Below are positions 8,064 through 16,451 of a stretch of DNA of 64,000 bases, in pieces. Under the pieces are notes generated by a model. That model did no database searches. It was given only the letters and a program-made list of their open reading frames with translations, and was not told the DNA's origin. Numbering within the stretch: position 1 is the stretch's first letter; each line of letters begins with the position of its first letter. Both the position numbers and the translations under genes were made by a program. Origin of the DNA: Thalassospira profundimaris (GTDB lineage Bacteria > Pseudomonadota > Alphaproteobacteria > Rhodospirillales > Thalassospiraceae); the NCBI RefSeq assembly GCF_003326795.1, contig NZ_JPWI01000004.1, positions 124,001-188,000 of the forward strand, in the 5' to 3' direction.

Positions 8064-9800
8064 CTAATCTTCGATCTTTGCCGGGTCATCTGATCCGGGT
8101 GCGGCAGCGATGCCAAAACGACCTTTTCCACGTTTCTTGACCTGATACATGGTTTGATCTGCACGTTGCACAAGTTGTTGAAGACTTTCTTTTGAATCGG
8201 GTTCATGGACAGCGATGCCAACTGATATGCCCAGCGGATGTTCCTTGTCACCGGAATACTGGCGCAAGACCGCACTTTCGTTCATCAGAAGCCGTGCACG
8301 TTCGGATGCGGCGGCAATATCTGCGCCTTCAAGCCACAAAACGAACTCGTCACCGCCCAGTCTGGCAATCAAGTCAGCTGGTCGGACATTTTCCTGAAGA
8401 ACACGGGTAAGGGCAAGAATAGCTTCGTCCCCGGCCTGATGGCCGTGAATATCATTGACCAGTTTGAAGTTGTCCATATCGACATACATCAGGGCCGCCG
8501 GGGCACTTTCACGCTGTAGACGGCTGTGACGGCGTTTGAGTTCTTCAAAGAAGGCGCGGCGGTTAAGCAATCCGGTCATGCCATCGGTTCGTGACAGGGT
8601 CAGAATACGTTCATGCTGGATTGCCTGTTCGATGGCAATGCCGACCTGATCTGAAACCTCGGTCATGATGGCGCGTTCACCATCGGTCGGTTCGGGATGA
8701 TCGGCCGAGAACATGAAGATGACGGCACCATTGTTGCGCTGATGGTAATGACAGCGCAAAGCATAGATACGAAAATCACCAACATGGGCATCAAAGGTTT
8801 CGCCATCACCCAGCAACTGGTTCAGAGCCTGCTGGGCGATATCATTGACGTCCTTGCTATCGCCGCCTGCGGCAACTTCCAGTTCATCGGTTTCGTCGTT
8901 GCGCTTGAAGATGATGCAGTTTGAGCAGGCAAGCGCACGTGTACTTGCCTCGGATGCGCCTTTGAGAACAAGAAGCGGATCAATCTCGTCTCGCATTGTT
9001 CGCACAATATAGGTCATCAGACGGTCACGATTTCGCGCAGTAGCAACTTCACTTTCGCGGCGTCTTTGTTCGGTGATGTCATGGGCAAGACCGCGTGTGC
9101 CGGTCCATCGCCCATCGCGGGAATATACCGGTGTTGATGAGACAGAAAGACAGGCATCCTTGCCATTTGATCGCCGGAACCAGACCGGAACATCACGAAC
9201 GGCTTTCTGACTGCGAAACACATGTTCGCTATCCTGATCGGCGGTATCGAGCAGGAAGTTCTTCGGGAACCGCCCGACAATGTCATCTGCCCGGTAGCCA
9301 AGCGCACCACGTGGCGAAACAAAGATGAACTTGCCGCTTTCATCGGTTTCCCAGGCAAAGGCAGAAGAAACCTCGACGATGTCGCGGTAACGCTGACGGG
9401 AATCAATCAGCGCTTCACGCAGGTTACGATCCATACTGACATCGCGCGGCAGGATCATGACCTGATTGTTGGTGGTCGGAAGGGCCGTGAGCTCAAGCGT
9501 GGCCGTGCCGCGCTGGACTTCGAAAGTCATCATTTCGACAACCCCGCCCGGTGTGGTCAGGGTGCGTCGGATCAGCTGATAAATCTCGGGGAAAAGGCCA
9601 TCGCGAATACCCTTGGCAAAGCCAACAGCATTCTTGTTGGCGAATAGGGGCACGCCATGGGAATCCATCACGATAACCGGTGCTTCGGCCTGCGCCATGA
9701 CTTTGGGGTCAAGAGTAAAAACGTCTGCATCATAGCTGGTCAGGTCGTCTGGCGTACCCAGATCATCTTCCCTGGAACCAACAGGATGGTGGGGCGTCAT
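8064..9800 (-). CDS. PAS-GGDEF sensory diguanylate cyclase
   Basis: 578 residues, no membrane helix. N-terminal PAS-like region (about 30-120), a second PAS (about 140-250; ETDESGKFIFVSPRGALGY), a GAF-like region (about 260-400), then a GGDEF domain with intact ARLGGDEFVLWL. The inhibitory I-site RxxD is present five residues before the GGDEF motif (RPAD), so the enzyme should make cyclic di-GMP from GTP and be product-inhibited. ATG 9800 has GAGGAAAC just upstream and overlaps the EAL gene stop by four bases (ATGA). Downstream is the DUF2336 gene. The sensed signal is unknown. Confidence 0.9.
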   Translation of the reverse strand: MTPHHPVGSREDDLGTPDDLTSYDADVFTLDPKVMAQAEAPVIVMDSHGVPLFANKNAVGFAKGIRDGLFPEIYQLIRRTLTTPGGVVEMMTFEVQRGTATLELTALPTTNNQVMILPRDVSMDRNLREALIDSRQRYRDIVEVSSAFAWETDESGKFIFVSPRGALGYRADDIVGRFPKNFLLDTADQDSEHVFRSQKAVRDVPVWFRRSNGKDACLSVSSTPVYSRDGRWTGTRGLAHDITEQRRRESEVATARNRDRLMTYIVRTMRDEIDPLLVLKGASEASTRALACSNCIIFKRNDETDELEVAAGGDSKDVNDIAQQALNQLLGDGETFDAHVGDFRIYALRCHYHQRNNGAVIFMFSADHPEPTDGERAIMTEVSDQVGIAIEQAIQHERILTLSRTDGMTGLLNRRAFFEELKRRHSRLQRESAPAALMYVDMDNFKLVNDIHGHQAGDEAILALTRVLQENVRPADLIARLGGDEFVLWLEGADIAAASERARLLMNESAVLRQYSGDKEHPLGISVGIAVHEPDSKESLQQLVQRADQTMYQVKKRGKGRFGIAAAPGSDDPAKIED

Positions 9801-11680
9801 AGGTTTCCTCCTGTTGCGCTTGAGGCCGTTAAGCTGTCCTCTGTCGCGTCAACATGTACAATATCATTGGTCAATTTCTCGAAGGAATCATCATTGCCAA
9901 GGGTAACAGGCGGGCCGAGATGATATCCTTGCCCGTAATCAATTCCGAGATCGCGCACCATTTCATAGCTGGCCTGATCGTGGATCATTTCTGCAATGGT
10001 ATGAATACCCAGATCATTGCAAAGAAGGGCTGTCGCCTTAAGGAATGCTCGGCCTTTGGGATTGGCAAGGGCGGTACGCATCGCACCGCCGTCAAACTTG
10101 ATGATATCGACATCAAGCGCGCTCAGATATTCGAAGTTCGCAGCACCGGCCCCGAAATCATCTAGGCAAATCTCATGACCACGTTCGCGCAGAACCTGCA
10201 ATCCGTTATTCACTTCGGCCAAGGCGCGAATACGTGATGTTTCGGTGATTTCAAACAAAATGCGATCCGGCGCAATGTCATACTGATCAAGCAAATCTGC
10301 AATTGCAGGAAGAAAACCTGCCTGTTCAAGAGAGTGTCCGGAAAGGTTGACGGCGACCGGATGGGGAATCTTGTTTGCGTTGTCGCGCAGGTGATCAAGA
10401 ACCTTGCCGCACATTGCCAGATCAAACTCGGTGATCAGGCCTGTACCTTCGGCAAAATGGATGATTTGATCCACAGCAAGCGGGCTGTTGCCAATTGTAA
10501 AGCGCGCCAGCGCCTCGAAATGGTGCATTTCCTGGCTGCGCAAATGGACAATCGGCTGCAAGGCAACGGCAAAGGAGCCGTTTTCGACAATTTCGCGGAA
10601 TGCACGGACCGATTTCAGGGTCTCGTTGATCAGATGTGGCAGGCTTGCCGACAGGCGTGCTGCTGTAACCTCATTCTGGGCTTTGCGCTGCATCCTGTTC
10701 AGAGCATAGGCGACAGCACGCGTCAGATTGGTGTCGCGGTCATTTTTATCTTTGTTTATATCAAAATGATGGATGTTACGGGCACTGTCATAATCACGAC
10801 CAAATGGATCGCGGATATCTGTTTGCGCTGATTTCTTGTCAATCGTTCCGGAACTGTTGGTCAGTGATGCGAGGCCGTCATTGCCGGGGGATAAGGACTC
10901 GGATCGAATTTCATCTGCTATCGGTGTTTCGAGATCGGCGCGCAGTGCGCTGGCATAGGCAACGATGCGGCGTTCGAGCTCGATCATTGGTTCATCGACC
11001 GGATGAATCTGTGCTGATCGTCCCGATGACATGATTTCTGACGCGCTTAACGACGAGAGTCGCTTTGCGCCGATGCCGATCAGGCGTGCCAGCTCGCTGG
11101 TTGCAGCTGTTTCTGCCTGCGAACGGGATGCCGCAAGGTTTTCAAGTACAACCAGTGCTTCGCTATGGTAGCAGGTAGCTTCCTTGGTGTTGAGCAACTG
11201 GGTTTGCCGTGTTTCGGCATTCTGGTTCTGACGAATGACCGCGTTTTGCAAGATGATCCTGTCAATGCCGGATCGCGCGCGCGGGCGAATGGCCCGGTGA
11301 CGTGCTGCGATGTAATAACGCAGTGATGGATCGGCAATCACATAGCCGCTAAGCGACAAGGGGACCGCTTCCTTGACAGGCTGATCATCTGACTCGCAAA
11401 GCTGAAAATCGAGATCGAGTTCTTCAAGCCGTTTCAAACCATTACTGGTATGCAGATAGGCCCTTAGCAACGGGCGTTCCGATTTAACGACAATCTTTTC
11501 AAGAGCTTCGCCGATCAAGCGATCTGGCGTGCAGCCCAAAAGGCTCTCGGTTGCACCGGCCACAAACAGGATATAGCCGTTTTCATCGACCTCCAGCAAC
11601 ATGTCTGCCCAGCAGAATGCCATGGCGGCCAAAAGGTCTTGGTCATTTGTTTCCGCAGAGTAGCCAGTGCTTTCTGTCAT
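9797..11680 (-). CDS. PAS-EAL cyclic-di-GMP phosphodiesterase
   Basis: About 627 residues. An N-terminal PAS-like domain (VDENGYILFVAGATESLLG) and a long helical middle precede the EAL domain (about residues 370-605). The key positions look intact: FEALARF (EAL), VNLSGHS (Asn), LFEITETS (Glu), LDDFGAG (metal-binding Asp pair), IIKFDGG (Lys), TIAEMIHD (Glu), and GIDYGQGYHLGPP (Gln). It should therefore hydrolyse cyclic di-GMP. First gene of the EAL - GGDEF - DUF2336 operon, giving a synthesis/degradation pair. Start is uncertain: ATG 11680 is chosen; an in-frame GTG at 11731 lies inside a perfect palindrome and lacks a ribosome site. Confidence 0.88.
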   Translation of the reverse strand: MTESTGYSAETNDQDLLAAMAFCWADMLLEVDENGYILFVAGATESLLGCTPDRLIGEALEKIVVKSERPLLRAYLHTSNGLKRLEELDLDFQLCESDDQPVKEAVPLSLSGYVIADPSLRYYIAARHRAIRPRARSGIDRIILQNAVIRQNQNAETRQTQLLNTKEATCYHSEALVVLENLAASRSQAETAATSELARLIGIGAKRLSSLSASEIMSSGRSAQIHPVDEPMIELERRIVAYASALRADLETPIADEIRSESLSPGNDGLASLTNSSGTIDKKSAQTDIRDPFGRDYDSARNIHHFDINKDKNDRDTNLTRAVAYALNRMQRKAQNEVTAARLSASLPHLINETLKSVRAFREIVENGSFAVALQPIVHLRSQEMHHFEALARFTIGNSPLAVDQIIHFAEGTGLITEFDLAMCGKVLDHLRDNANKIPHPVAVNLSGHSLEQAGFLPAIADLLDQYDIAPDRILFEITETSRIRALAEVNNGLQVLRERGHEICLDDFGAGAANFEYLSALDVDIIKFDGGAMRTALANPKGRAFLKATALLCNDLGIHTIAEMIHDQASYEMVRDLGIDYGQGYHLGPPVTLGNDDSFEKLTNDIVHVDATEDSLTASSATGGNL

Positions 11681-11720
11681 TTGAGAACCGTCATCCAAAG
11701 CCGCCTGATCTTTATATATC

Positions 11721-11734
11721 GTAGTGTTCACTAC
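11721..11734. promoter_or_regulatory. Perfect 14-bp palindrome upstream of EAL gene
   Basis: GTAGTGTTCACTAC is a perfect inverted repeat with 6-bp arms and TT centre, about 40 bases upstream of the chosen ATG of the EAL gene. It could be an operator for the cyclic-di-GMP operon; the regulator is unknown. Confidence 0.35.
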
Positions 11735-11898
11735 GGTTGTTAGATGACGATCTTACAAAGGATATGAATGATTTGCACTTGATAAGCCAAAAAACGTAGC
11801 TGTTTCTGCGCAAATTCAGAAATTCCTGATGAATCGACCTTTCTGGCAATGTGTCTGTCCGCTGGGTTGTCGTGATGCGGGCAAAAACATCCAATCGA

Positions 11899-12594
11899 TT
11901 ATGCCGCGTCGGTGTCTTTTTTGCGGATGTTGTGGCTTTTGCGCGAAGCGTGTTTCTGTTCATACATTGCATCATCTGCAATGCGGATCAGTTCCGAGAT
12001 ATCGCTTTTTGCGTCATAGACCGTATGGCCAAAACTTGCCTTGATCGGTAATGCTTTGCCCTGCCATATCAGCGGAAAACGTGCGGTTGCCTGTTGAAGC
12101 TGGGTGATGCGTTTTTGTGCGGCATCCGGGCTGCTACCAGTCATCAGAATGGCAAATTCGTCACCGCCAAAGCGTGCAACATAGTCATCAGATCTGGTGT
12201 GGGTGCGCAGGTTCTGACCGAAATGCCGCAGCACCGCATCACCCGCAGCATGACCGTGTTCGTCGTTGATTTCCTTGAAACCGTCCAGATCGGCAATAAC
12301 CATCAGGCCGCGTTCGCCTGTGCGTGCCGCGCGTGCCAGTGCCTCGCGCGTGCGCCGCATGAAACCGCGACGGTTATAAAGGCCTGTAAGCTCGTCACTC
12401 TCGACCATCAGTTCTAGCTGACGAATGCGATTTTGTTGCTGATCAAGGCGGTTTTGCATGTCACGGGCAAGATCGACCAGTGTTGACAGGGCGTTGCTCT
12501 GCTCGGTTTGTTCCGAGGCGCGATTATTGATTGCCGTTTGCTGCTGAAAATCAGCGGCAAGTTCCATGAGCAATTCTATCTGCGACTTTTCCAT
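11899..12594 (-). CDS. GGDEF diguanylate cyclase, cytoplasmic
   Basis: 231 residues. A short N-terminal helical, probably coiled-coil segment (LARDMQNRLDQQQNRIRQLE, about residues 45-65) is followed directly by a GGDEF domain: LYNRRGFMRRTREAL, DGFKEINDEHGHAAGD, and RFGGDEFAILM. The I-site RxxD (RSDD) is present five residues before GGDEF. No sensor or membrane domain is seen, so activation probably works by dimerisation through the coiled coil. ATG 12594 is chosen over an in-frame TTG 12618. It is separated from the EAL operon by 218 bases and divergent from the lipoprotein gene, so it is its own unit. Confidence 0.9.
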   Translation of the reverse strand: MEKSQIELLMELAADFQQQTAINNRASEQTEQSNALSTLVDLARDMQNRLDQQQNRIRQLELMVESDELTGLYNRRGFMRRTREALARAARTGERGLMVIADLDGFKEINDEHGHAAGDAVLRHFGQNLRTHTRSDDYVARFGGDEFAILMTGSSPDAAQKRITQLQQATARFPLIWQGKALPIKASFGHTVYDAKSDISELIRIADDAMYEQKHASRKSHNIRKKDTDAA

Positions 12595-12739
12595 GGGCTG
12601 TCTTGTAATCAATGACAATGAAAGGTGGAACCCTTAAAAGGTAGCTATCGTTGTATCGTTGATGGCGTTACAAGAACCTTAACGCGACACGAAAGAGTTT
12701 GTGTTCAAAGAGAATCGTTCACGCACAGGAGAACGACCG

Positions 12740-13048
12740 ATGAAAAACCGGTTGATGGTTGGGTTTGCAAGGAAAGTCGCAGTGTTTGGCGTTGCTGTTG
12801 CGCTGTCTGCCTGTTCCGTTCTGGAGAAAGAAAACTTCACCGTTGCTGGTGAAATTACCGATCAGGGCAGGGAATGTGTAACCTTCCGTGCCGAAGATGG
12901 AACGCTTTATGCGCTGGCCAACAAGGCAAGCCGATTCCGTCCGGGGGATAAGGTTCGTGTGACCGGGCATAATGCCCTTATGACGACCTGTACCGAAGCA
13001 ACGACTCTGATCGTCGAAAAGATCGTGTTGCTGTCGCCGGGAAACTGA
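12740..13048 (+). CDS. Small outer-membrane or periplasmic lipoprotein
   Basis: 102 residues. Basic N-terminus, hydrophobic stretch, and lipobox LSAC near residue 25 indicate a lipoprotein signal peptide; residue +2 is Ser, which does not signal inner-membrane retention in the Enterobacteria rule. The mature part has a compact beta pattern with FTVAGEITDQG and FRPGDKVRVTGHNA that looks like a small OB/SH3-like barrel. A good ribosome site (CAGGAGAACGACCG) precedes ATG 12740. It is convergent with the SPOR gene, 15 bases apart. I do not recognise a specific family with a known function. Confidence 0.75.
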   Translation: MKNRLMVGFARKVAVFGVAVALSACSVLEKENFTVAGEITDQGRECVTFRAEDGTLYALANKASRFRPGDKVRVTGHNALMTTCTEATTLIVEKIVLLSPGN

Positions 13049-13063
13049 TCACGCGACCGCGTC

Positions 13064-13852
13064 CTAGCGATGTGTAGCAAAACAATCAGTGCCGTCAGAT
13101 TTAAGCTGGCGGCATTGTTGTTTTGCACCTTCATAACTGGCAAAGCCGGTAAGTTGAAGGCGATGATAAATGCCCTTGGTGCCAAGATCGGCCGTCACAA
13201 TCTGTTTGGTATGTGCTCTGGAAAGGTCGGGATACCTTACGAGGAAGCTCGCCCAATAGCTTTCGGCTGAAATGGTATCGCGAAATGCACCAAGCTGGAT
13301 CAGGTAAATCCCGCTTGTGTCGTTCCCAACAATATTTGGTGAACGGGACGCCGTTTCAGTCCTGATTGCAACCATCGGGGTTTGCTTTTCCGTTGCGCCG
13401 GTCGGGGCCGGTGCGGATGTGCCGGTTTCGGTTGTTTTGGTCGAAATCACCTTGGTCCTGGTGACGGTTGCATCTGGTGCTGTACGATTTTGACGCGCCG
13501 ATGCGGTTCCGGTCAGGGTCTGGTAATACTGGTTTGCCAATGACGGTATTTCTGCGTCGTCTTCAATACTGTTATCAACGGGAATGGTGCCGGGCAGCAA
13601 ACTTAAGGGCCGGTTTCGGTTCACCGGTTCAGAAGCATGTGCGGGCAAATCAGTCGGGATCATGTCGACACCGGTCGGCATGGTCGGGTTTTCCGGTGTC
13701 TGTGCGATTGCCAAAGGCGTTGAAGCAGTAGAAATCGCCCCGAAAGCCAGAAAGCCGACCAAAAGCAAAAGACCACCCCGGTTCCAGGATGCACAAACTC
13801 CATGCAACGCAGGTGCTGCATGTTGATTGCGATCACAGGGTGGTCTTGCCAT
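13064..13852 (-). CDS. SPOR domain protein with N-terminal signal/anchor
   Basis: 262 residues. An N-terminal hydrophobic segment (about residues 27-45, GGLLLLVGFLAFGAIS) followed by AIAQTPE suggests export or anchoring. The middle is Pro/Thr-rich and probably disordered. The last 75 residues form a SPOR domain (IYLIQLGAFRD...IYHRLQLTGFASYEGAKQQC), which in other proteins binds denuded glycan strands of septal peptidoglycan. The start lies 2 bases after the stop of the Lon-like protease gene, so the two are co-transcribed. I infer a cell-envelope or division role; pairing with a protease is unusual. Confidence 0.85.
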   Translation of the reverse strand: MARPPCDRNQHAAPALHGVCASWNRGGLLLLVGFLAFGAISTASTPLAIAQTPENPTMPTGVDMIPTDLPAHASEPVNRNRPLSLLPGTIPVDNSIEDDAEIPSLANQYYQTLTGTASARQNRTAPDATVTRTKVISTKTTETGTSAPAPTGATEKQTPMVAIRTETASRSPNIVGNDTSGIYLIQLGAFRDTISAESYWASFLVRYPDLSRAHTKQIVTADLGTKGIYHRLQLTGFASYEGAKQQCRQLKSDGTDCFATHR

Positions 13853-13854
13853 TG

Positions 13855-16299
13855 TTACATCTCCGCGCGCGGTGGATAGGCATAGCGGTCGCGCAATATG
13901 AGATCATTCTTGCGCAGCCGTTCCATGGCCTTGCCATAGACACTGTCCGTCGGATATTGGCCGTCTGTGCGGTCACCCGACGGCATGCCTGCCAAAAGTT
14001 CAATTGCGTCATTGATATGTTCAATGGTCCAGATGTTGAACTTGCCCTGACGGATCGCCTGAACGACTTCTTCACGCAGGACGACGTTTTCGGCATTGGC
14101 TTGTGGAATGATCACGCCCTGATCACCGGTGAAACCCTGATCGGCGCAGATACGATAGAAACCTTCGATCTTGTGCGAAATTCCGCCAACCGGTTGCGCT
14201 TCGCCAAACTGGTTCATCGAACCGGTGATGCCGATATTCTGGCGCATTGGAACGTTTGAGATTGCCGATATGATCGCACAAAGCTCTGCCATCGAAGCAG
14301 AATCCCCTTCGATCCCGCCATAGTTCTGTTCGAAGGTGACGTTACAGGCAAACGATAGCGGGAATTCCTGAGCAAAGCGCGATTTCAGGAAACCTTCAAT
14401 CGTCATGACAGATTTTTGTTGCAGCGGGCCGGACATGTCGACCATGCGTTCGATATTCAAAACACCCAGACTCCCGACATATGACCGCGCCGAAACACGG
14501 GCCGGAAGGCCAAAGGCATGGTCACCGTAGTCAAGCACGGTCAGGGCGTTGACCTGACCAACAACAGCGCCATAGCTGTCGATCAGGATTTCACGGCGTT
14601 GAACGCGTTCGTGTGATCTGTCTTCCAGGCGGGAATTGCGGTGACGTCGTTCTTCGATGGCACGTCTGACATCGGCAGCCCGGATGCTTTCACGGCCATC
14701 GGATTTGGCAAGGGCACCGGCCTCAATCCCGACATCTTCAACCCGCTCTATCTGGGCGGTCAGTTTGTCGCGTTCACCGGCCCAACGAGCGGCCTGTCCC
14801 AAAAGCTGGCGGATGGCACCGTTGTCGACCGGAATACCCGATCGAGCGAGTGCGGACTCCCGCAGAAGCCCGGTATAGATTGAAATATTGCGCCCGGCTG
14901 CGGGCATGTCGGCATCAATGTCGGCTTTCACGCGGAAATGGTTGCGGAAATCCACATCAAGCGAAAAGAAGGTATAGTAGAATTTTGGTGCACCAACGAT
15001 TACGACCTTGAGATCAAGCGGAATCGGGCGCGGTTCAGGGGCGCCAGCGGTGGGTGGACCGCCCTTGTGCGTTTCTTCGATGCGGATTTCCCGGTCGCGC
15101 AGGGCCGCTTTGAGGAACCCCCAGCATTCTTCATGTTCAAGCAGTGATTCAGCACGCAGAACCAGAACCCCGCCATTGGCACGGTGTAATGCGCCCGGCT
15201 TGATCAGGCTGAAATGCGGATGCATCCCGCCGCCCATCGGGCGGTACTGAATTTGCCCGAAAAGATTGTCGTAACTCGGACTTGGTTCAAGAACAACATC
15301 AGGACATTTGTCACGGGAATGGTCGATCAGAAGATTGACCGCATAACGATCATCGACGGTTTCCGGAATCTTGCCATCACCGCTTTCGATGGCGGGCTGG
15401 TCACTGGCTTCTTCGAACGCATCGATATTATCAAGGATGTCCTTTTCAAGCGCTTCGAACCATGCCTTCAGGCCGGGGCTTGTAAATTTGTCGCGCAGTT
15501 TCTTGATGCGCGGCTTCAGAACGACCTTTGCCGCACCCCGGCGCAAACTGTCGAGTGTATCTGCAATCTGTTCTTCAAGGTCACGGGTGGAAAGCAGGGT
15601 TTTGCGGGCTTCTTCGGCGACTTCTTCAAAGGCATCTTCGGCCTCGTTGCGACGTTCCTTGGGGATTTCGTCAAGTGAAACCGGCTCGCCTTCTTCGTTC
15701 AGCGCGACAATCATCACGCCTTTTTCGTTTTCCTGAACATCCAGACCGCGTTCGCGGGCATATTCGCGAAGGGCGTCGAACTTTTCGCGCAACTGCGTGC
15801 GGGCTTCTTCGGTCTGTGTCTGGGTTTCGGTCAGATGGGCCGGTGCGTTAAAGGCCGAAACGAAGGCTTCGCGTAAATGGGAAATCAGGGTTTCCATCGC
15901 CGATAGAAGTTTGCGACCTTCACCTGCGGGAAGGGCATAGGGGCGCGGACGGTTGGTGCGCGAAAAATTGTTCAGATAGACCCAGTCATCCGGGGCTGAA
16001 CGTTCTTCCATTGCCTTGTTCAGATAGTCAAGGGTCGCGGTCATGCGACCGGCACGATCCAGACCCAGAACAAAGATGTTAAAGCCTGGTTCTGACATGG
16101 ATAAGCCGAATTTAAGGGCTTCTGCGGCACGATAATGCGATGAGAAATCAAAGATTTTCGGCTGTTGGTCTTTATGAGGGCTGCGAATACGGAAATGCGG
16201 GAAACCGCAATCTTCTGCGTCAAGGCGGGAAACTGGCATCTGCTGACTTTCTGCTGCCCAAGATAACAAATCATCGGGGGCTTTTGCGCCCCGCAACAT
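13855..16299 (-). CDS. Lon-like ATP-dependent protease (LonB/COG1067 family)
   Basis: About 814 residues. The N-terminal part resembles the AAA_32 region of COG1067 Lon-like proteases; the P-loop there is degenerate (LGLDRAGRMTATL in place of GxxGxGKT). A helical insert (about 150-320) follows, then the ATPase core and a C-terminal S16 protease domain. The catalytic dyad is visible: Ser in YGGIEGDSASMAE and Lys in VGGISHKIEGF. ATG 16299 is chosen; TTG 16317 and ATG 16239 are in frame and possible. No membrane helix is seen. It heads a two-gene unit with the SPOR protein. Substrates are unknown; the weak Walker A raises the question of whether ATP hydrolysis occurs. Confidence 0.88.
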   Translation of the reverse strand: MLRGAKAPDDLLSWAAESQQMPVSRLDAEDCGFPHFRIRSPHKDQQPKIFDFSSHYRAAEALKFGLSMSEPGFNIFVLGLDRAGRMTATLDYLNKAMEERSAPDDWVYLNNFSRTNRPRPYALPAGEGRKLLSAMETLISHLREAFVSAFNAPAHLTETQTQTEEARTQLREKFDALREYARERGLDVQENEKGVMIVALNEEGEPVSLDEIPKERRNEAEDAFEEVAEEARKTLLSTRDLEEQIADTLDSLRRGAAKVVLKPRIKKLRDKFTSPGLKAWFEALEKDILDNIDAFEEASDQPAIESGDGKIPETVDDRYAVNLLIDHSRDKCPDVVLEPSPSYDNLFGQIQYRPMGGGMHPHFSLIKPGALHRANGGVLVLRAESLLEHEECWGFLKAALRDREIRIEETHKGGPPTAGAPEPRPIPLDLKVVIVGAPKFYYTFFSLDVDFRNHFRVKADIDADMPAAGRNISIYTGLLRESALARSGIPVDNGAIRQLLGQAARWAGERDKLTAQIERVEDVGIEAGALAKSDGRESIRAADVRRAIEERRHRNSRLEDRSHERVQRREILIDSYGAVVGQVNALTVLDYGDHAFGLPARVSARSYVGSLGVLNIERMVDMSGPLQQKSVMTIEGFLKSRFAQEFPLSFACNVTFEQNYGGIEGDSASMAELCAIISAISNVPMRQNIGITGSMNQFGEAQPVGGISHKIEGFYRICADQGFTGDQGVIIPQANAENVVLREEVVQAIRQGKFNIWTIEHINDAIELLAGMPSGDRTDGQYPTDSVYGKAMERLRKNDLILRDRYAYPPRAEM

Positions 16300-16401
16300 A
16301 TCTTGGAAGCAACGCAATCACGTGGTCAAGCGTTGCTTGCGGAAATAATTGAAATGCCGACAGGAAATCAGGGCGGGGGTGCTTTGGGCCAGAATGTTTG
16401 G

Positions 16402-16436
16402 CAGGGATGTTGGCGCGTGTTGCGCCGCGATCCCTG
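16402..16436 (-). terminator. Possible terminator hairpin after MocR-type regulator gene
   Basis: A long imperfect hairpin has outer arms CAGGGAT/ATCCCTG and inner arms GGCGC/GCGCC. It lies 16 bases past the regulator's stop codon. There is no T-run on the minus strand, so termination is uncertain. Confidence 0.4.
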
Positions 16437-16451
16437 ACCAATCAGCAGTCC

